This document shows positions 44,058 through 52,648 of a stretch of 64,000 nt of DNA, piece after piece. The DNA comes from Fibrella aestuarina BUZ 2. Lineage in GTDB: Bacteria > Bacteroidota > Bacteroidia > Cytophagales > Spirosomataceae. The position numbers and the translations under genes are program-made. The notes beneath the pieces are model-generated. The model was not told the DNA's origin. It did no database searches and worked only from the letters and a program-made list of their open reading frames with translations. The stretch spans positions 2,921,451-2,985,450 of the forward strand of contig NC_020054.1 of the NCBI RefSeq assembly GCF_000331105.1, given 5' to 3'. Position 1 is the stretch's first letter; every line of letters begins with the position of its first letter.

Positions 44058-44864
44058 ATGACGATCAAATTTTTCGCGCCCGAGTGGGGCAACACCTTAC
44101 CCTTTGCTACGTTCTGCCAAAACGTGAAAGCCGCTGGCTATGACGGGGTCGAGATGGCGCTGCCACTCGATCCGGCCAAAAAGCAGGCCGTGCTGGGTAC
44201 GTTGCACGAGTACGGCCTCGAACTGATCGGACAGTACTGGCAATCGTTCGAGACGGATTTGGCCGAACACATGCGCAACTATGAAACATACCTGCGCAAC
44301 CTGATCGAGGCCCGGCCCGTGCTGGTGAATTGCCAAACAGGCAAAGACTTTTTCAGCCCGGAACAGAACCGGCAATTGTTCGCGCTGGCCGCCCAAATCT
44401 CGGCCGAAACCGGCGTGAAGATCATCCACGAAACGCATCGAGGCAAATCACTCTTTGCCGCTCATGTCACACAGCACTTCCTGACCAGCCTCCCCGACCT
44501 GCGGCTCTGTCTGGATATATCGCACTGGTGTACGGTGCATGAATCGCTGCTCGCCGATCAGCCCGAAGCCGTGGCGCTGGCCATTGCCCATACCGACCAC
44601 ATTCACAGCCGGGTGGGGCATCCCGAAGGGCCACAGGTGAACGACCCGCGTGCCCCGGAATGGGAAACAACGCTCAACACGTACCTCGCCTGGTGGGATC
44701 GGGTCGTCGAACAGCATCGAGCGGCGGGCACGCAGTTGACGATCAACACCGAGTTTGGCCCCACGCCCTACATGCCCACGCAGCCCTATTCGCAGGAGCC
44801 GCTGGCCAGTCAGTGGGAGGTCAACGTCTTCATGCTGAACCTGTTGAAAGCCCGCTATGCCTGA
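44058..44864 (+). CDS. Cytoplasmic sugar phosphate isomerase/epimerase-family TIM barrel
   Basis: Protein of 268 residues without a signal peptide. Xylose isomerase-like barrel: ligands in GYDGVEMALP, VKIIHETHRGKSL (about 122-134), LCLDISHWCTV, HTDHIHSRVGHPEG and LTINTEFGPTPY. Paired with the GMC enzyme (6-bp gap), which suggests that it works on the oxidised product. Its gene ends 6 bp from the convergent AraC gene. Confidence 0.88.
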   Translation: MTIKFFAPEWGNTLPFATFCQNVKAAGYDGVEMALPLDPAKKQAVLGTLHEYGLELIGQYWQSFETDLAEHMRNYETYLRNLIEARPVLVNCQTGKDFFSPEQNRQLFALAAQISAETGVKIIHETHRGKSLFAAHVTQHFLTSLPDLRLCLDISHWCTVHESLLADQPEAVALAIAHTDHIHSRVGHPEGPQVNDPRAPEWETTLNTYLAWWDRVVEQHRAAGTQLTINTEFGPTPYMPTQPYSQEPLASQWEVNVFMLNLLKARYA

Positions 44865-44870
44865 GCCCGT

Positions 44871-45779
44871 TCAGCCGCGCTGAATGCCTTCGCTCTTTCG
44901 GTAGTCGACCGGCGAGACGCCCATCTGCTTTTTGAATAACCGCGAAAAGTAAAACGGATCGTCGATGCCTAGCTGCGAGGCCACTTCGTTGATGCGCAGG
45001 TTGCTGAAGTGGAGCAGTTGGCAGGCCTTCTGAATGCGCAGGTGGTTGAAGTATTCAATGGGTGCGTAGCCGGTATCCTGCTTGAATTTCCGGCAAAAAA
45101 ACGAGGTCGATAAATGGACCGACTGGGCAATATTATCCAGTGTAACCGACCTCGACAGATTTTGCTGCATAAAAATAATGGCCTGGCTTGTGGGACTCGT
45201 GGGTACGTTGCTCGGTAACGCTTTCTGAAAATCGTCGGGCCGGATAAACGACGCCAAGAAAAAAGGCAGCGTCAGGTTGGCATACAGCAGGTTCGAGGTG
45301 CCGTAGCCCGACAGAAACGTATCAAAAATGCGGTCGAACAACCGGATGCGCTCGTCGGAATACGGCACCCGAATGGTGGGCTGCCCTTCGTTCCGGTGAT
45401 CCAGCAGGGCGCTTATTGACTCCTGACACCGGCTCCCGCTAAAATGAAACCAGTAAATCGTCCACGGATTGGCCGCATCGGCCCCATACGAGTGGGCTAC
45501 ACCCGGTGCGATCAGCACCACTTCACCCGCCTGCACGATACGCCGCCCGGTGGGCAGTTGTAGCCACCCCTGCCCGTCGGTGCAATACAGCAGAATCACC
45601 TGCGAGATACCCACCGGCCGCTGGTAGTAGTGATGTAACGCTTTCGGATAAAAGCCCATGCGGGTGATAAACAGGCTGTTGACCAACGGCATGGTGCGGC
45701 ATTTATCCACGGTCTGCTTCGGAACCTCGATAATTCGCTCACCGGCAAAACCCCGGCTTTTTCGCGCTAACGTACCCAT
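44871..45779 (-). CDS. AraC-family transcriptional regulator
   Basis: Regulator of 302 residues from the ATG at 45779. An upstream in-frame TTG at 45809 would lie inside the -7 box of the promoter described below, so the ATG is chosen. N-terminal cupin ligand domain (about 30-150; GQGWLQLPTGRRIVQAGEVVLIAPGVAHSY) and C-terminal double helix-turn-helix (about 200-298; VTLDNIAQSVHLSTSFFCRKFK, INEVASQLGIDDPFYFSRLFKK). It is divergent from the GH36 - PhyH - sigma operon and is the likely local activator of it. Confidence 0.93.
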   Translation of the reverse strand: MGTLARKSRGFAGERIIEVPKQTVDKCRTMPLVNSLFITRMGFYPKALHHYYQRPVGISQVILLYCTDGQGWLQLPTGRRIVQAGEVVLIAPGVAHSYGADAANPWTIYWFHFSGSRCQESISALLDHRNEGQPTIRVPYSDERIRLFDRIFDTFLSGYGTSNLLYANLTLPFFLASFIRPDDFQKALPSNVPTSPTSQAIIFMQQNLSRSVTLDNIAQSVHLSTSFFCRKFKQDTGYAPIEYFNHLRIQKACQLLHFSNLRINEVASQLGIDDPFYFSRLFKKQMGVSPVDYRKSEGIQRG

Positions 45780-45806
45780 TTGATGTGAGCTGTCTGTCAG
45801 AAGTAT

Positions 45807-45836
45807 CAAAGATAAGATAGTCTATGCTTTGGCCAA
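45807..45836 (-). promoter_or_regulatory. Promoter of the AraC regulator
   Basis: On the minus strand TTG (45836-45834), 19 bp, then TATCTTTG (45814-45807), a good match to the Bacteroidota promoter. Predicted start about 20 nt before the ATG at 45779, which rules out the TTG at 45809 as start codon. In the same region, AGTTTT-GT-AAAACT (45869-45882) is a short inverted repeat nearer the GH36 side. Confidence 0.68.
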
Positions 45837-45937
45837 TATACTTCATCTGCTCAGCCTTGGAATAAGTGAGTTTTGTAAAACTAAAATGCAATTGACGGAT
45901 ACGTTCTTCCGGCCGTCGGTTACCAGCAGTTCCAGCC

Positions 45938-48091
45938 ATGCAGACCCGTTTCCGCTTCGTATTTCTGCCTTGTCTAGTTTTCCTGTTGATGTTGGCGACA
46001 ACGGGCTGGTCGCACCCGCCGGGCCACTCGACCAACCCGCCGTTTGCCACCTGGACGGCTACGGAACTGCGGCTGAGCAACGGGCTTGTGGAGCGAATCA
46101 TCAAACTCCCTACGGCATCGTCAGGTACGTTCCTGACCACCACCTACAAGCCGGTAGCGGGCGAGTTCAGGTACTTCACCAAAACGAACGCCGATTTCCG
46201 GTTTGAACTCAACGACCGAGTCTACACGGGTTCCGACAACTGGAAACTGATCACCATTCGGCCGAGCACCGATGCCCGGCAGGGCGACGGGGCCGCCGTA
46301 ACGCTACGAAGCCAGGACGGTAGCGCTGAGGTCACGCTCCAGTTTTTGCTTTACCCGGACCAGCCCGTCATTCGTAAAAGCCTGACGGTGAAGAACCTGA
46401 GCAGCGAGCCGGTTCGCCTCGAATCCGTTGACGTAGAGAAGTTTACGGTAACGCCCTATTACGCCACCACGTTTAGCTGGATCTGTCACGATTACGGCCG
46501 CCGCCGGTCGATTGGCCCGTACGATGGTAACTTCCAGGACGCCCTGCTGACGGTGCATAACAGCGATTGGGCGCAGGGCATCGTGGTGGGCAACGAGGCC
46601 GCCGGGGTGGTCAAACATACGTCGGTGTTCTGGGATGAACCCGCCATTATCAGTGGCCTGACGCACAAAACAGCCCGCTTCCCGTTTCGGAAATACCTCA
46701 AACAAGGCGAGTCATTCACTACGCCGCAGGTCTTCACGATCGTCTACAACAACCACAAAGACCCGGACGAGGTGCTGAATACGGCCGTGCCCGATTTTGT
46801 GCGCAAACACATGGGCATTCGGCTGTCGGAGCTGGCGCAGAAGCCCACCTTTGTCTACAATACCTGGGTGCCGTTCCGCAAGGACATCAACGAGAAACTG
46901 GTGATGGAGCTGGCCAAAGCCGCCGCCGACGCCGGGATGAAGGAGTTCATCATCGATGATGGGTGGGCCGACAATTACGGCGACTGGATCATCGACAAAA
47001 AGAAGTTTCCCAACGGCCTGAAACCCGTTTTCGACTACATCAAATCGCTGGGGATGAAGCCCGGCCTCTGGGTCAGCGTGGGCAGCGCGTCGCCCGACAG
47101 CAAGGTGTATCAGGCGCACCCGGAGTGGTTTGTGCTCGACGACAAGCAGCAACCGGCCAACCTGCACGAAGACGACCTGAAGATGCGCACCGCCTGCTTT
47201 GGCACCGAATGGCGCAATTACATCAAAGACGTGCTGCTGAAACTAGCCCTCGACTACGGCCTGGAATACCTCAAGCTTGATTTTACGGTCGTGACGAGTA
47301 CGTACCGATTTGGCAATAAAGTAACCGGCTGCTACGCGACCAACCACAAAGGACACGCCGACCACCACGAGTCGTTGTCGAGCAATTACGAGGCTGTCTG
47401 GCAACTGTTCGACGAACTGCACGCCGCCAAGCCTTCCCTGTTTATCGACTGCACGTTTGAGACGATGGGCGGCCTGCAACTGATCGACTACGCCTTACTC
47501 AAACATGCCGAGGGCGACTGGCTCTCGAATTTCTACGGCCCGCCCGACGCCAACGTAGACCTGCGCGTGCGGAACATGGCCTGGTGGCGCTCGCCCGCCA
47601 TACCCGCCACGGCCCTGGTGATCGGTAACCCCGAGATGCAGGATGCCGGCTGGGAAATGCACATCAAATCGCTGGCCGGTGCGCTGCCGATCATGCTGGG
47701 TGACCCCCGAAAACTGTCGCCCGCTGACCTGAAAAAATACCGCGCCTACGCCGACTGGCTACAGGCGATGGAAAACAGGCATCAGATCATGACCTACCGG
47801 CAGGATCTGCCCGGTTTCGGCGAGCCGAAAGAGGGTCTGTGGGACGGCTTTCAGCGCATCAACACTGACACGAAAAAAGGCGGCATCGTCGGCGTTTTCC
47901 GGCACAACGCCCCGGAGGCCAACCGCCTGGTGACGGTGCAGCAACTCGACCCGGCCAAACGCTATCAGGTCAGGGATATGGCTGGCCGCGTCGTGACGAC
48001 GATGACCGGTCAGGCCCTTCACGAAACCGGTTTCCCCGTTACGTTGCCCGGCCCATACGGCGGAGCCCTTTATGAGATCATTGCCCAATAA
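45938..48091 (+). CDS. Glycoside hydrolase family 36-like (alpha-galactosidase-like)
   Basis: Exported protein of 717 residues with signal peptide (to about GWSHP, residue 25). An N-terminal beta-supersandwich (about 40-280; LRLSNGLVERIIKLP) precedes the catalytic TIM barrel (about 300-600): TFVYNTWVPFRKDINEK, EFIIDDGWADNYGDWI, the nucleophile-type Asp in GLEYLKLDFTVV, and SLFIDCTFETMGG. A C-terminal beta domain closes the chain. It should release terminal alpha-linked galactose or a related sugar. It starts the operon GH36 - PhyH - sigma, facing the AraC regulator. Confidence 0.88.
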   Translation: MQTRFRFVFLPCLVFLLMLATTGWSHPPGHSTNPPFATWTATELRLSNGLVERIIKLPTASSGTFLTTTYKPVAGEFRYFTKTNADFRFELNDRVYTGSDNWKLITIRPSTDARQGDGAAVTLRSQDGSAEVTLQFLLYPDQPVIRKSLTVKNLSSEPVRLESVDVEKFTVTPYYATTFSWICHDYGRRRSIGPYDGNFQDALLTVHNSDWAQGIVVGNEAAGVVKHTSVFWDEPAIISGLTHKTARFPFRKYLKQGESFTTPQVFTIVYNNHKDPDEVLNTAVPDFVRKHMGIRLSELAQKPTFVYNTWVPFRKDINEKLVMELAKAAADAGMKEFIIDDGWADNYGDWIIDKKKFPNGLKPVFDYIKSLGMKPGLWVSVGSASPDSKVYQAHPEWFVLDDKQQPANLHEDDLKMRTACFGTEWRNYIKDVLLKLALDYGLEYLKLDFTVVTSTYRFGNKVTGCYATNHKGHADHHESLSSNYEAVWQLFDELHAAKPSLFIDCTFETMGGLQLIDYALLKHAEGDWLSNFYGPPDANVDLRVRNMAWWRSPAIPATALVIGNPEMQDAGWEMHIKSLAGALPIMLGDPRKLSPADLKKYRAYADWLQAMENRHQIMTYRQDLPGFGEPKEGLWDGFQRINTDTKKGGIVGVFRHNAPEANRLVTVQQLDPAKRYQVRDMAGRVVTTMTGQALHETGFPVTLPGPYGGALYEIIAQ

Positions 48092-48126
48092 ACAATCTGT
48101 CTTTCAACCGATTAACGCTAACCACA

Positions 48127-48975
48127 ATGACAAACGCAGCCCTTACTCCCGAGCAAATCAAGCATTTCAACGAAGACGGCTACCTGATCATCAAGGGCTT
48201 TCTGAATGCCGACGAAGTGGAGAAACTCTACACGGTAGCCATCGAAGACAGCGCCGTAAGCCAGCATGCTATCAACGTAAACGACAGCAGCGGCAAACGG
48301 AGCAAGCTGTCGCTCTGGTACAAACCCGGCAACGATGTGTTTGGCCTGCTCACCCGCAGTCAGCAACTGGTCGATTCGGTGGATAAACTGCTGGACCGCA
48401 ATGCCGATGGAAGTCAGGCTGGCGTGTGTCATTTTCACTCGAAACTGATGCAGAAAGAGCCGCGTGTGGGCGGAGCCTGGGAGTGGCATCAGGACTACGG
48501 CTACTGGTATAAAAACGAGTTTCTGCTGCCCGATCAGATGATGTCGGTGATGGTGGCAATTACCGATGCCAATCAGGAAAATGGCTGTTTGCAGGTGATC
48601 AAAGGCTCGCACAAAATGGGCCGGGTGGAGCATGGTTTTGCCGGCGAGCAGGTAGGTGCCTCGCAACGGTACGTCGATCTGGCGCTGAAAACGATGGAAC
48701 TCGTTTACGTGGAGTTGAAGGCGGGCGATGTGCTGTTTTTCCACAGCAATATTCTCCACCGCTCCGAAGCCAACCTGTCCGACAAAGCCCGCTGGTCGAT
48801 CATTTCGTGCTACAACCGCCAGTCGAACATAGGCTACAACGAATCGTCGTCGTCATCGTCGAGCATAACGCCCATCGACGTGGTGCCCAATGACGCCCTG
48901 CTGACCTGGGAGGCGGCAAGCCTGGCCGATGAAGCCGATTTTCTGCTCAAAGAGGCCGACGTAGCCCTCAAATAG
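48127..48975 (+). CDS. Phytanoyl-CoA dioxygenase (PhyH)-family protein
   Basis: Fe(II)/2-oxoglutarate-dependent oxygenase-like protein of 282 residues. Iron-binding HxD in WEWHQDYGYW (about 118-127) and distal His in FFHSNILHRSEANLSDKAR (about 200-218), with Arg for 2-oxoglutarate close by. A serine run (SSSSSSS, from TCG repeats at 48844-48864) lies near residue 240. In Bacteroidota glycan clusters such proteins are common, but their substrates are mostly unknown. It lies 35 bp after GH36 and 8 bp before the sigma gene. Confidence 0.9.
   Translation: MTNAALTPEQIKHFNEDGYLIIKGFLNADEVEKLYTVAIEDSAVSQHAINVNDSSGKRSKLSLWYKPGNDVFGLLTRSQQLVDSVDKLLDRNADGSQAGVCHFHSKLMQKEPRVGGAWEWHQDYGYWYKNEFLLPDQMMSVMVAITDANQENGCLQVIKGSHKMGRVEHGFAGEQVGASQRYVDLALKTMELVYVELKAGDVLFFHSNILHRSEANLSDKARWSIISCYNRQSNIGYNESSSSSSSITPIDVVPNDALLTWEAASLADEADFLLKEADVALK
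48844..48864 (+). repeat. TCG trinucleotide repeat encoding polyserine
   Basis: Seven serine codons in a row, six of them TCG or TCA, inside the PhyH gene. A slip of three bases would only change the number of serines. Confidence 0.8.
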
Positions 48976-48983
48976 GCCAGCCG

Positions 48984-49601
48984 ATGAAAGCCCACCTGAC
49001 CCAGTCCGAACACATCGCCCTCTGGAATACCTTCCGGAGTGGCCAACCCGACGCCTTTTCAACGTTGTATTCGCTGTTCTCGGCCGACCTGTACCGCTAC
49101 GGCTACAACCTGGTTCGGAACCGGCAGGTGGTGGAAGATTGTCTGCACGAACTGTTTCTGCACCTGCACGAAAACCGCAGCCGACTTGGACCGACCGACA
49201 ATATCCGGTTTTACCTGTACCGCTCACTCCGTCGCCGGTTGCTCGACACCGTGGGCCGATTGGCACGGCATGGTTCCGATGAATACCTCTTTACTGATGC
49301 GGCGTTTACGATTCAGCCTCACGAGCACGTACTTATTGAAAGCGAACTGGCCGAACGGCAGAAAGCACTGGTCACCCTGGCCTTGAATCAACTTCCCAGG
49401 CGGCAGAAAGAGATTCTCTACCTCGTGTACATGAAGGGGCTAACGTACCCACAGGCCGCTGAGGTAATGGCGATCTCCCTGAAAAGCGTGTATAACACGA
49501 TCAACATCGCGCTGATGGCTATGCGTAGGTACGTTCGGCAGTCGGTCGAAACGAGTGGGGCGCTGCTGAGTTTAATCGGCTGGTTGGTAGCCATCAGTTG
49601 A
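48984..49601 (+). CDS. ECF-type sigma factor without adjacent FecR
   Basis: Sigma factor of 205 residues. Residues 34-78 (from ADLYRYGYN to NIRFYL, region 2) are identical to the same residues of the sigma factor at 61947, and region 4 (LPRRQKEILYLVYMKGLTYP, AAEVMAISLKSVYNTINIAL) is nearly so, so both should read the same promoters. Unlike its twin it has no FecR gene next to it: it lies 8 bp after PhyH and is followed by GH28. A copy of the GGGAAAA-N13-CTGTTT motif lies 20 bp after its stop codon. It may be held by the FecR at 62640 or act free of an anti-sigma factor. Confidence 0.94.
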   Translation: MKAHLTQSEHIALWNTFRSGQPDAFSTLYSLFSADLYRYGYNLVRNRQVVEDCLHELFLHLHENRSRLGPTDNIRFYLYRSLRRRLLDTVGRLARHGSDEYLFTDAAFTIQPHEHVLIESELAERQKALVTLALNQLPRRQKEILYLVYMKGLTYPQAAEVMAISLKSVYNTINIALMAMRRYVRQSVETSGALLSLIGWLVAIS

Positions 49602-49621
49602 GAACTAGCAGCGAGGAAACC

Positions 49622-49650
49622 GGGAAAACGGAGACGCCGGTCTGTTTCAC
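49622..49650 (+). promoter_or_regulatory. ECF-type promoter motif upstream of GH28
   Basis: GGGAAAA (49622-49628), 13 bp, CTGTTTCAC (49642-49650). It ends only 4 bp before the ATG of GH28 at 49655, so the transcript would be nearly leaderless, or the true start codon is the second Met or further in. Confidence 0.7.
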
Positions 49651-49654
49651 AGGC

Positions 49655-51172
49655 ATGATGTGCCCGCTGCTGACTCTAAACCGGAAACCCCTGCTCGTCT
49701 TTGTCTGTCTCTCACTGATGGCTACCTCTGTTTTGGGTCAGTCGTATTCCATACGCGACTTTGGGGCCAAAACGGATAGCACGTTTCTGAACACAAAAGC
49801 GATTCAGAAAGCCATTGATAAATGCCACGCCAACGGCGGGGGCGAAGTGGTGGTACCGGCGGGTACGTTCTACACGGGGACTATTTTCCTGAAATCGAAC
49901 GTCTATTTGCACCTGATGCCCGGCGCGGTGTTGCAGGGCAGCTATAACCCCGCCGATTACCCTGAACACGACATTCTGGCGGCGAAGAAATTTGGCACCA
50001 TTACGCACAATGGCCTGTACCTGACCTACATGAAGGCGCTGGTCATTGCCGACAAGGCCACGCATACCGGCATCATCGGGCTGGGTACGTTGCGCGGGCC
50101 GGGTGAGGGCAAGGCGTTTCAACTGGGGCTGAACAAAGACGGCAAGCCCAAAAACATCTTCTTTATCGGCTGTCAGGATGTGCTGCTGGAAGGCATCCGC
50201 ATCCTGAACTCGGCACAAATTACGGTCTCGATCTCGGGTTGTGAACGCGTGACGATCAACCGAATCTACCTGCATAGCTGGGTGAACTGGAACTGCGACG
50301 GGCTGGACATCGACGGGAAGGATGTCATCATTGCCAACTCCATCATCGACTCGGAAGACGACGCGCTTTGCTTCAAAAGTGAGTACCTGGCGAAGTTCTG
50401 TGAAAACATAACGGTCACCAACTGCGTGCTGTCGAGCATCTGCAACGGCATCAAATTCGGCACCGGCTCACGCTCGGGTTTTCGGAATATCACCGTCACC
50501 AACTGCATCATCAAGAAAAGCGATGTGAACGCATTTCGCCATTGGGACATGCCGCCGAGCGTGGTGTACAAGCCCGAAGAGACGAGTGTCAACTGCGGCA
50601 TCGTGATTCTGGGTGTCGATGGCGGCCTCGTGGAGAACATCAACATCTCCGACATTGTGATGACCGATGTGCTGAGTCCAATCTTTATCCGGGTAGGCAA
50701 ACGCTTCGTGAATCCGGAGCAGAAACCGTCGGTGATGCGGCACATCAACATCCAGAATATCCGGGCCGAAACGCGCAGTATCATCCCAAGCATCATTGCC
50801 GGCCTGGAAGAAAGCCCCGCCGAAGACATCCGGCTGTCGAACATTCGGATTGCCATCCCGATACGCGTTTCAGCCGATTCGCTCCAAACGATCCCCGCCG
50901 TCATTCCTGAAAGCATAAAAGGCTATCCCGAAAACCGGGTGACGTTTGGGACTAAGCTGCCCGCCAGCGCTTTTTATATCAAGCACGCGAAAAATCTGAC
51001 CCTCAGCGACATAACAATTACCCAGAGTCAGCCCGATGCCCGCTCCGCCTTTTACCTGGATGATGTGGTTGGGATGAAACTCCGAACCGTAACGATCGAC
51101 AACAAGAAGCTGGTGAAAAGCGAGGCCATGCTGGTGCACAAGAAAAGTGAGCAGATTGAACTGATCGACTAA
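49655..51172 (+). CDS. Glycoside hydrolase family 28 (polygalacturonase-like)
   Basis: Exported protein of 505 residues from the ATG at 49655 (or the next Met). An in-frame TTG at 49598 lies before the promoter motif and is rejected. Signal peptide to about SVLGQS (residue 29). It is a right-handed parallel beta-helix: SIRDFGAKTDSTFLNTKAIQ at the start, catalytic region NWNCDGLDIDG and DSEDDALCFKSE with the paired Asp, and NGIKFGTGSRSGFRNIT where polygalacturonases have their histidine. The changed last motif suggests an exo-acting or rhamnogalacturonan-type enzyme. It follows the sigma gene and has its own ECF-type promoter. Confidence 0.9.
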   Translation: MMCPLLTLNRKPLLVFVCLSLMATSVLGQSYSIRDFGAKTDSTFLNTKAIQKAIDKCHANGGGEVVVPAGTFYTGTIFLKSNVYLHLMPGAVLQGSYNPADYPEHDILAAKKFGTITHNGLYLTYMKALVIADKATHTGIIGLGTLRGPGEGKAFQLGLNKDGKPKNIFFIGCQDVLLEGIRILNSAQITVSISGCERVTINRIYLHSWVNWNCDGLDIDGKDVIIANSIIDSEDDALCFKSEYLAKFCENITVTNCVLSSICNGIKFGTGSRSGFRNITVTNCIIKKSDVNAFRHWDMPPSVVYKPEETSVNCGIVILGVDGGLVENINISDIVMTDVLSPIFIRVGKRFVNPEQKPSVMRHINIQNIRAETRSIIPSIIAGLEESPAEDIRLSNIRIAIPIRVSADSLQTIPAVIPESIKGYPENRVTFGTKLPASAFYIKHAKNLTLSDITITQSQPDARSAFYLDDVVGMKLRTVTIDNKKLVKSEAMLVHKKSEQIELID

Positions 51173-51255
51173 TTAGTTCTAAACCAACCACGGCATTGCG
51201 CACCTGTAAGGCTGATGCTCAGGCTACAAATCGAACCGCGACAATCCATCAACAC

Positions 51256-52557
51256 ATGCCTTTACCTTCACAAACCCGTCGGGATTTTCTGCAACAGGCA
51301 GGGCTGCTGAGTGCGTCAATGCTGGCCGCCCGCATGGGGCTGGCTGTAGGCCGGAAAACAAATCCGGTGATTCTGCTGCGCTCGGGCTGGCAAATCGAGA
51401 ACATTGGCGACGTGGCGCACACGCCGGGCTTTCTGGCTTTGATGGAGACGTACCTGCCCGGCGCACGCGCCATTTTCTGGCCCCACTATGCCGTGCTGCC
51501 GCAGTCGGAAATTGACATGCTCAGGCTCCGTTTTCCGCGTTTGCAGATCGTGCGCGGAAAGATCGTCGACGGGAAACCCGACAACCCGGAGTTAGAAAAA
51601 GCCTTTGCCGAGGCCGATCTGTTTGTCCACAATTCCGGGCCTGCTATGATCGGCTGGGCCGAAGCCGAAGCGTTTAAAAAACTGACCGGCAAGCCGTTTG
51701 GCGTGTTCGGCGTTACCTACGGACTCTACGGCAAACAGGAACGCGCCACCCTGCCCAAAGCTGATTTCATCTACTTCCGCGATTCGGTATCGCTGGCATT
51801 GGCCAAACAGGACGGCATCACCGCGCCCATCATGGCGTTCGGGCCCGATGCGGCTTTCGCTACCGATGTCGTCAACCGGGAAGCAGCCGCCCGCTATCTG
51901 AAAGCCAATAACCTGAAGCCGGGTAAATTCGTCGTGTGCATTCCCAAACAGCGCCACACCCCGTCCTGGCTGCACAAAGCCAAAAACCGGCCCATCGACC
52001 CCGACCGGCAGGCCCGCAACGAAGCGATGAAAGAGCACGATCATGCGCCGATGCGGGAGGCCATCATCGCCATTGTCCGGCAAACGGATTGCAAAGTCCT
52101 GATCGGGCATGAAGACGAAACCGAATTGCCCATCGGCAAGGAATGGCTGCTCGACAAGCTACCCGACGACGTTAAGAAGGGCGTCGTCTGGCGCAGCGAG
52201 CCCTGGCTGCTGGAGGAAGCGCTGGGCATTTACCGGCAGTCGGCGGGCTATTTTGGCCATGAGCAACACACACCGATTATGTGCATCGGCAGCGGTATTC
52301 CCGCCATTCTGGGCCGCTGGGAAGAGCAAAGCAGCAAAGGGTTTATGTGGAAGGACATCGGCCTGTCCGACTGGCTCTTCGACTTCGACCGCGAGGAAGA
52401 CATCAGGCGATACGTACCCACGGTGCTGGCGATGGTTCAAAAACCGCAGGAGGCCAAAGCATACGCCCGGCAGGCACAGACGTTGGTTCAGCGCAACCAG
52501 AAGGACGGCTTTCAGACCGTTATCAATACCCTGAACAAAGCTCCAAAACAAGGGTAA
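51256..52557 (+). CDS. Tat-exported polysaccharide pyruvyl transferase-family protein
   Basis: Protein of 433 residues from the ATG at 51256; 20 upstream in-frame codons are not family-like. It has a Tat signal (TRRDFLQQAGLLSASMLAAR). The rest fits the polysaccharide pyruvyl transferase fold: LLRSGWQIENIGDVAHTPGFL, LFVHNSGPAMIGWAEAEAF, FGVTYGLYG, DFIYFRDSVSLALAKQ and YFGHEQHTPIMCIGSGIPAI. Export is odd, since the known enzymes use phosphoenolpyruvate in the cytoplasm; the family also has members of unknown function in glycan clusters. It may act on periplasmic pyruvylated or uronic glycans. Follows GH28 by 83 bp. Confidence 0.82.
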   Translation: MPLPSQTRRDFLQQAGLLSASMLAARMGLAVGRKTNPVILLRSGWQIENIGDVAHTPGFLALMETYLPGARAIFWPHYAVLPQSEIDMLRLRFPRLQIVRGKIVDGKPDNPELEKAFAEADLFVHNSGPAMIGWAEAEAFKKLTGKPFGVFGVTYGLYGKQERATLPKADFIYFRDSVSLALAKQDGITAPIMAFGPDAAFATDVVNREAAARYLKANNLKPGKFVVCIPKQRHTPSWLHKAKNRPIDPDRQARNEAMKEHDHAPMREAIIAIVRQTDCKVLIGHEDETELPIGKEWLLDKLPDDVKKGVVWRSEPWLLEEALGIYRQSAGYFGHEQHTPIMCIGSGIPAILGRWEEQSSKGFMWKDIGLSDWLFDFDREEDIRRYVPTVLAMVQKPQEAKAYARQAQTLVQRNQKDGFQTVINTLNKAPKQG

Positions 52558-52648
52558 GCACAGGTACCGCCACCCCACTGCCCCCCTCAGTCAACACGTA
52601 CGTTAATCCCTCTCCTGCTCCGTAAAAGGTAGCCAAACCGACTACTTT

